Assembly: GCA_025451595.1 (NCBI GenBank) | Contig: JANWKD010000021.1 | Location: forward strand, 1 to 10,686 | Reading direction: 5' to 3' | DNA: 10,686 nucleotides | DNA from: Candidatus Babeliales bacterium | Lineage (GTDB): Bacteria; Babelota; Babeliae; Babelales; JANWKD01 | Part shown: positions 6,563 to 10,686 of the stretch, piece by piece | Layout: every line of letters starts with the position of its first letter | How positions within the stretch are numbered: the stretch's first letter is position 1 | Program-made: the position numbers and the translations under genes | The notes under the pieces: generated by a model | The model's input: only the letters and a program-made list of their open reading frames with translations | What the model was told of the DNA's origin: nothing | The model's database searches: none

Positions 6563-6883
6563 TTATTTTGTAATGCTCTCCAATTCTTGATTTAAAAAAT
6601 AGGTGAGAATAGAACGAATAATAACTAGGCTTGCTAATATACCTATTTCATAATAATCAGGTGTTATAATGGTTTTGATAATATCTGATGCCAGTAAAAA
6701 TTCTATTCCTAAAACAATACTATGTCCTAAATCTAAACGAATAATTTGCAGTTGATTAATAATGGGAAATCGAAACATGGTCATACCATATTCAATCACG
6801 CTGCGAATAGCACCAATACCAATAATAGATGCGCCAATTATATTAAGAAAAGTCGTTAAATAAATTAATGGTTGAATGAACAT
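6563..6883 (-). CDS. DUF1622-family small membrane protein
   Basis: The 106-residue protein has three probable transmembrane helices (about 6-28, 48-70 and 80-97). It carries the family-like core IIRLDLGHSIVLGIEFLLASDIIK at 47-70, with the acidic E61 and D67 inside or beside the second helix, and ends VIIRSILTYFLNQELE. The pattern of an Arg-Leu-x-Leu-Gly helix followed by LEFLLAxDII is what I recall for DUF1622 (PF07784); its biochemical role is unknown. It starts 15 bases after the stop of the homospermidine synthase gene, and its weak ribosome site (GAAAGAGA, 6899-6892) overlaps that stop, so the two are very likely one operon. A role in polyamine movement or membrane stress is speculation from this arrangement only. 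Confidence 0.8.
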   Translation of the reverse strand: MFIQPLIYLTTFLNIIGASIIGIGAIRSVIEYGMTMFRFPIINQLQIIRLDLGHSIVLGIEFLLASDIIKTIITPDYYEIGILASLVIIRSILTYFLNQELESITK

Positions 6884-6898
6884 ACGTCAGATCTCTTT

Positions 6899-8284
6899 CT
6901 ATCTCTTTACTAAAAATTGTTCGAAGTTCCATTTGTTTTGAGTATCAATCTCTTTTTTGGGATACCAATTCACCGGTTGTGAGATATTCTTTCCTAAGAA
7001 TGGTGCTGCATACTGCAAAATCTCATCAGAAGGTAAATCTTCTGGAAAGCAAAATCCTTTTTCTGGATTTTTAATCATCCATACAAACCCTGCAAATAAT
7101 CCTGAAGAAACTTGTAAGATGGTGGCATTATGATCATTGATAAGTAAACGAGTTTCTTCAATTGATAAATCAGAGCCCATCCACCAACCACCATATTTAT
7201 CACCGAGTAATAATACCCCTAATTGATCGTGACCATCTATAATCTCACTTGATAATATTCTATAATTAGGTTGTAATTGATAGTCTTGCATACTGACTTC
7301 ATGTAATGAACAAAATGTTGCATCATTGGCAAGATATACATAATATGACGTTGGTCTATATACTAATTGGTCATCGTTATATACACTTAAATAATCACTA
7401 ATACTAAAAGCTTCTTCATGAGGAATAAGCATACCTATAATAGGTCCTTGGGGTACCCATGAATACATAAGGTAGTTCATTGCTCGCGATTGAGGAAATA
7501 GTATATAGCGCTTCTGTATAACTTCTGCATAATTGAGATGAGATTCATGACTTCCCCAACTAAATTCTACCGGCATGGTACTTTCATTATACATAGCATA
7601 AATAGACCAGGTATTTACAAATTCATCAACCTTTTTTGGTTTATCAATGCGTTGCATGTCACGTTCAGCGATTTGTACAATTTTGGTGCCGGTATGATAC
7701 GCAAGTTGTGCGCTATTGTTATTCGTGAGTGCTTTTTCTATATCATTTTTTAATTGTTTGTCTGATGATGTATTGAGTAGCATCTGTCCTATATCTTTAA
7801 GACCTTCTTTAGTCCAGTGACTAACAAGGCCAGGATTTGCGCCATGAGTCAAAAGAGCGGTTGTTTTAATATTCCACGTTCTTGCAAGATCTACTGTTTT
7901 CATATATTGATCGTACAAGGGCTTCAGGTGAGGAGCGCACCATTGATCGATGCAAGTATTGATAAAGTGAACATGGTTTTCCTGGCACCATTGCAATAAT
8001 GCCAACGTTGAGATTCCGGTAGACAAATCGACTATAATATCACCTGCACGTACCTGCTGCGTTAAAAATTGTTGATAATTTTCTTTTGTAATAGCAATCT
8101 CAATAAATTGGGCACCTTTGGCAATGGATTCTTGTACTTCGTCACGTTTATCTAATTTATCTACAATAATTATATGGTTCACGTTAATATCCGTATATTT
8201 TAATAATATACTCAGAAAGCCTTTTGCAATTGCGCCGCAACCAAGAATGAGTACTTTACCCGGAAAGGATAATGAATAGTGCAT
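6899..8284 (-). CDS. hss: Homospermidine synthase
   Basis: The 461-residue product belongs to the bacterial homospermidine synthase family (saccharopine dehydrogenase-like fold). These NAD-dependent enzymes move an aminobutyl group from putrescine (or spermidine) onto putrescine to make sym-homospermidine. The N-terminal Rossmann strand is KVLILGCGAIAKG (10-22), giving the GxGxxxKG dinucleotide motif. VDLSTGISTL (85-94) and THGANPGLVSHW (146-157) are family blocks. NTWSIYAMYNE (224-234) and VEFSWGSHE (239-247) follow. W226 and E234 have the spacing of the substrate-binding W229/E237 pair I recall for the Blastochloris viridis enzyme. The length is normal (about 470). The start at ATG 8284 has AAGGGA at 8296-8291. 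There is no signal peptide, so it is cytosolic. It heads a probable operon with the DUF1622 gene. Polyamines such as homospermidine bind nucleic acids and stabilise membranes; in this genome its purpose is inferred. Confidence 0.92.
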   Translation of the reverse strand: MHYSLSFPGKVLILGCGAIAKGFLSILLKYTDINVNHIIIVDKLDKRDEVQESIAKGAQFIEIAITKENYQQFLTQQVRAGDIIVDLSTGISTLALLQWCQENHVHFINTCIDQWCAPHLKPLYDQYMKTVDLARTWNIKTTALLTHGANPGLVSHWTKEGLKDIGQMLLNTSSDKQLKNDIEKALTNNNSAQLAYHTGTKIVQIAERDMQRIDKPKKVDEFVNTWSIYAMYNESTMPVEFSWGSHESHLNYAEVIQKRYILFPQSRAMNYLMYSWVPQGPIIGMLIPHEEAFSISDYLSVYNDDQLVYRPTSYYVYLANDATFCSLHEVSMQDYQLQPNYRILSSEIIDGHDQLGVLLLGDKYGGWWMGSDLSIEETRLLINDHNATILQVSSGLFAGFVWMIKNPEKGFCFPEDLPSDEILQYAAPFLGKNISQPVNWYPKKEIDTQNKWNFEQFLVKR

Positions 8285-8475
8285 ATATTGTCCCTTATAA
8301 TATGTGCATCGATATTTGTAACCTTATTATTACGAATGAGGCAATCCCCTTCATTTGCCATGAATCGATATTCAAATCTTGTAAATACGTAGTAATATAA
8401 ATTGTGACAGGTTATTAATACTCATTTCAATATAATCAATAAGTATTTCTAAAAATAAAAATATAAGAGGTAGTT
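8285..8475. other. Divergent intergenic region between hss and a small exported gene
   Basis: This 191-base gap holds both promoters. For the plus-strand gene there is a perfect TATAAT at 8431-8436 and a ribosome site AAGAGG at 8465-8470, but no good -35 at 17 bases; GTGACA (8404-8409) matches 5 of 6 yet is 21 bases away. For hss, AAGGGA (8296-8291) is the ribosome site and TATTAT (8302-8297) overlaps it. The nine-mer ATCGATATT occurs twice in direct orientation, at 8308-8316 and 8364-8372. No RNA gene is visible. Confidence 0.4.
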
Positions 8476-8961
8476 ATGCGCAAAGCTATTTTGATCTCAT
8501 TGTTCTGTATTCTTAACCTCTATCCAGGCAAGAAAAATAATGAATTATATGATTACTTTAACACCATAAAACAATTATATCGTTCAGATGACGTGATTGA
8601 TCAGTTGATCTTTAATGAATTGCATAAAAAAGTATATGATCCTGAATCGGAAGTTTGGCCTGACGATTTAAAAGATGAATATCATTGTAGACTAGGCCAA
8701 AAGCAATTAATCAATGAATTAGGGAATCCAAAGCCAGAAGTGTCTCGCATTATGAAAACGCTAGTAAAAAGCCATATTTGGAACGGCAATAGAAGATATT
8801 TTTTAGTAGATCCGATACAAAAAAAAATTATATTCCAATCGCCTGCATTGCAAAAGCAACTGAGTGCTTGTTTTTTTCTTGGTATTTGGCAACAAAAAAA
8901 GGTAGGGCTTTTAGAAAAAATAAGTCCTACTCATTTGATTCAAAACTCAATATTATGGTAA
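8476..8961 (+). CDS. Hypothetical protein with leader and winged-helix-like middle
   Basis: The family is not recognised. The 161-residue product begins with a short hydrophobic leader (MRKAILISLFCILNLYPG) that could be a signal peptide, then a charged helical region (19-70). The middle part looks like a helix-turn-helix with a wing: GQKQLINELG (74-83), then PEVSRIMKTLVKSHIW (87-102), then a beta-hairpin-like NGNRRYFLVDPIQKKIIF (103-120). This resembles the spacing of winged-helix regulators, but a leader peptide ahead of it would be contradictory, so either the leader is not cleaved or the resemblance is chance. The ATG at 8476 has AAGAGG five bases upstream, so the start is secure. The last nine bases overlap the convergent neighbour's 3' end. 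Confidence 0.7.
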   Translation: MRKAILISLFCILNLYPGKKNNELYDYFNTIKQLYRSDDVIDQLIFNELHKKVYDPESEVWPDDLKDEYHCRLGQKQLINELGNPKPEVSRIMKTLVKSHIWNGNRRYFLVDPIQKKIIFQSPALQKQLSACFFLGIWQQKKVGLLEKISPTHLIQNSILW

Positions 8962-9360
8962 TGATGAAGATTCTTCTAAAGAAACTCCATCGGGTAAATA
9001 GGACAAATGACAATTATATAATAACGAATTTTGATATTTCAGCCGTGATTTTAATATCTCCGAATATTCATCTTTGGTAGATTCTCGAATAAAAATAACG
9101 GAGAATTTCTTTATTTCTCTATTTAACACTTTGAATTTAGAAATTAATTCGCTATCATTGCGCTGTTTTAGGTGCTTCCATTTTTTTTCCGCATTTTCCA
9201 TCGCATCAAGATCTCCATCATCCATTGCCATTATCCGAATTCTGTTCATAATTTCTTTTCCTTTACATAATTTTGCTAATGGTAGATTTCCCATACCTAA
9301 TGCATAAACTGAAATTGAATTAATTATAATAAATACACTTAATAAAGATATTTTTTTCAT
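8953..9360 (-). CDS. Small exported hypothetical protein
   Basis: The 135-residue product has a convincing signal peptide (MKKISLLSVFIIINSISVYA, cleavage about residue 20). The mature part is highly charged and probably all-helical (about 28-110), with two cysteines, C32 and C117, that could form a disulfide in the periplasm. No family is recognised. The ATG at 9360 is preceded by AAGAGA at the proper side and distance (about 8 bases). It lies 74 bases downstream of the GerMN gene on the same strand, so cotranscription with the amidase/GerMN pair is possible but a separate promoter in that AT-rich gap is equally likely. Its 3' end overlaps the plus-strand hypothetical gene by nine bases. Confidence 0.7.
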   Translation of the reverse strand: MKKISLLSVFIIINSISVYALGMGNLPLAKLCKGKEIMNRIRIMAMDDGDLDAMENAEKKWKHLKQRNDSELISKFKVLNREIKKFSVIFIRESTKDEYSEILKSRLKYQNSLLYNCHLSYLPDGVSLEESSSLP

Positions 9361-9434
9361 ATTTATTTCTCTTATAGATTAAAATGATAAAACAGTGTCT
9401 ACTGTAACAGATTTTTATTTTTTTTCTATTTTTT

Positions 9435-9986
9435 TTAAAAGTTTGTTTCTACAAAGCCAGATATTGGCCAAGGGTAAGAAAAATCTAAATGCGGATCATG
9501 CATTGGTTGATGATTGACTAAAAAGAAAACGGATTGAATGCCTAAGTTGGCTTCTCGTATTGTTTTTAATAATCCCTCTATCCACATTAATTTTTCTGCA
9601 ATTGAACTTTCTTTTGAAAAAGGATTACGATCAAAAGATATGAGAGCATCGCAATTATTGGGTAATAATGATATTGCTTGAATAGAAAGCTTTTTGGTAT
9701 AAATTCCTTCGTCCGTCAAAATAGTAAACCAACTTGTCATTATATGATTAAGCGTTTCTGATTTGTTTGTATCTGACCACAAGACTTCTGTTGTTTCTTG
9801 TAGCCATTGTTGTTGTTGCCATACAAAGCATGTGATGATTCTTTTTTTTGTTTCAGAAATAAGACCAGGCTTAAAATTCCTGTTGTAATGTATAATTATA
9901 TATTGATTTTTATACGCATAATACAGTGTACCAATAGAAAAGCTCACAATAAGAATAATGAAAGTAACGATATAATTTTTATTCAT
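9435..9986 (-). CDS. Membrane-anchored GerMN-domain protein
   Basis: The 183-residue protein has one N-terminal transmembrane helix (about 5-25) with a short cytosolic MNKN, so most of it would be outside the inner membrane. Residues 48-170 resemble a GerMN (sporulation/spore germination, PF10646) domain: TLNHIMTSWFTIL (78-90), SIQAISLLPNNCDALISF (101-118), SSIAEKLMWIEGLLKTIRE (127-145), and the domain's usual end FFLVNHQPM (154-162) in place of V-x-x-L-V-D-G. The tail HDPHLDFSYPWPISGF looks like a fixed extension. GerMN proteins are thought to act in peptidoglycan assembly or remodelling and are often found beside N-acetylmuramoyl-L-alanine amidases. Here the start codon overlaps the end of an amidase-like gene by eight bases (ATGAATAA), with no ribosome site of its own, which points to coupled translation. 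Assignment rests on pattern and neighbourhood. Confidence 0.7.
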   Translation of the reverse strand: MNKNYIVTFIILIVSFSIGTLYYAYKNQYIIIHYNRNFKPGLISETKKRIITCFVWQQQQWLQETTEVLWSDTNKSETLNHIMTSWFTILTDEGIYTKKLSIQAISLLPNNCDALISFDRNPFSKESSIAEKLMWIEGLLKTIREANLGIQSVFFLVNHQPMHDPHLDFSYPWPISGFVETNF

Positions 9987-10644
9987 TCAGCGCATCGCTT
10001 GAGGTATGCAATATTGCAACTAAAGGTGATATGATTAATGGCAAATCATCTTTTTTTTCTAAACCAATTTCAATTAATATTGAAGGACTTATAATACCGG
10101 CAAGCGGCCTTAAAGGTATAGCAAAAGGGCCATTGCAAGAATATCCTTTTTGACTTAACTCATGCAAAGCGACTTTTGTTATATGCTGAGCAATCTGCTT
10201 TGTTTTGGGTAATAATGATATATGGGCTTCATCATAGGGTATAAAAGTTGGTTCTATTGGTTTTCTGAGCCAATAATCAGTCGGTTGTTTTATATAGTGA
10301 TATATGGTTATTGATCGTTCTTTTTGTGTTGCTTGAAAGAAGTGTAAGCTTATAAACAGATCAACAGAGAGACGATTCGCAAATTGTGCTCCTTGCAGTG
10401 GTTCAGTATGTTGTCCTGGCGTTCGAGCTAAAACAATAGAAATATCGGGATATTGCAGTTCAATAGTTTTTTTTAATTGTTGCGCGCATTGCAATGCTAT
10501 TCCTCGCTCAAAGCTATCTTCGATAACACGACCAACGTTTTTGCTGTCTCCAGCAGGGCTAATCATAATGGTGTATGTGCCATTGAGTGGTGTTGCAGAG
10601 CAATAGATATGTATTAAAAATATAACGTAGATAATTAACGGCAT
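9979..10644 (-). CDS. Amidase_3-like protein with an altered zinc site
   Basis: The 221 visible residues match the N-acetylmuramoyl-L-alanine amidase (Amidase_3) layout, which cleaves the peptide from MurNAc. After a hydrophobic leader (1-17) the first strand is YTIMISPAGDS, where active enzymes have I-D-P-G-H-G-G; the zinc-binding His is Gly32. The second ligand E46 (FERG), a conserved R/N block RTPGQ...QGAQFANRLSVDLFISLHF (74-102) with third ligand H101, and the catalytic Glu E192 (SILIEIGLE, 188-196) remain. It may thus be inactive, use another ligand such as D33 or a nearby residue, or act as a regulator. It overlaps the GerMN gene by eight bases. The ATG at 10644 lacks a ribosome site and the frame stays open to the window edge (residues including RLFNFRFN precede it, which would give a more typical basic leader), so the true start may be outside the window. 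Confidence 0.75.
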   Translation of the reverse strand: MPLIIYVIFLIHIYCSATPLNGTYTIMISPAGDSKNVGRVIEDSFERGIALQCAQQLKKTIELQYPDISIVLARTPGQHTEPLQGAQFANRLSVDLFISLHFFQATQKERSITIYHYIKQPTDYWLRKPIEPTFIPYDEAHISLLPKTKQIAQHITKVALHELSQKGYSCNGPFAIPLRPLAGIISPSILIEIGLEKKDDLPLIISPLVAILHTSSDALNE

Positions 10645-10686
10645 GTTAAATCGGAAGTTAAATAGTCGGGTAAAAATGTTATACGA

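Noticed and set aside
7538..7999. Two plus-strand open frames (71 and 60 codons) inside hss
   Set aside because: They are antisense to a well-conserved enzyme and show no start signals or protein-like composition.
8868..9080. A 70-codon plus-strand frame bridging the two convergent small genes
   Set aside because: It lies out of frame in one gene and antisense to the other, with no leader, ribosome site or recognisable content.
9392..9425. ACAGT-GTCT-ACTGT hairpin followed by T-runs on the plus strand
   Set aside because: The stem is only five pairs, the T-run is offset by five bases, and no plus-strand gene ends nearby for it to terminate.
1..10686. CRISPR array, prophage, transposon, toxin-antitoxin or known defence operon
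   Set aside because: No regularly spaced direct repeats, integrase/transposase motifs, or nuclease/ATPase defence pairs were found; the only ATPase/helicase is UvrB.

Overview
This window comes from an AT-rich bacterial chromosome (roughly two-thirds A+T by eye) that is densely packed with short, mostly signal-peptide-bearing genes. The mix consists of an ankyrin-repeat exported protein, an exported hemerythrin, a homospermidine synthase, an Amidase_3/GerMN cell-envelope pair and several exported hypothetical proteins around one strict housekeeping gene (uvrB). It suggests a host-associated, amoeba-type bacterium with a reduced genome. My best guess is a member of Candidatus Dependentiae (TM6/Babeliae). 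That guess rests on gene content and general look; there is no rRNA or other phylogenetic marker except UvrB, and other intracellular lineages are possible.

Layout, left to right. (1) 9-632 (+) encodes an exported Gly/Arg/His-rich protein with a coiled-coil tail and ends in a strong hairpin. (2) 690-1841 (+) is a GT4 glycosyltransferase whose promoter overlaps that hairpin and predicts an almost leaderless mRNA. (3) 1906-2280 (+) is a VOC/glyoxalase-fold protein ending in a 21-bp perfect hairpin that contains its stop codon. (4) On the minus strand, 2342-3529 is an exported ankyrin-repeat protein. Upstream of it lies a 32-bp perfect palindrome centred on the likely -35 box, and then a GC-elevated intergenic island with a possible 30-aa ORF. 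(5) 3787-4440 (-) is an exported hemerythrin (HHE) protein, divergent from (6) uvrB at 4583-6544 (+). (7) On the minus strand, homospermidine synthase (8284-6899) is followed 15 bases later by a DUF1622 membrane protein (6883-6563), a likely two-gene operon convergent with uvrB. (8) 8476-8961 (+) is an unrecognised small protein with a leader and a winged-helix-like middle. Its 3' end overlaps (9) an exported hypothetical protein (9360-8953, -). (10) At the right edge, a degenerate Amidase_3 protein (10644-9979 or starting beyond the edge) overlaps by 8 bases a membrane-anchored GerMN-domain protein (9986-9435). These two are probably translated together.

How the genes work together: the clearest functional units are the amidase/GerMN pair (peptidoglycan, periplasm) and the homospermidine synthase/DUF1622 operon (polyamines plus a membrane protein of unknown role). 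The rest looks like independently transcribed genes. I see no transposase, integrase, phage genes, CRISPR array, tRNA, rRNA or recognisable defence system. The items most worth a second look are the amidase-like protein lacking its first zinc histidine, the palindrome-centred promoter, the structured 3660-3770 island, and the exported hemerythrin next to uvrB.
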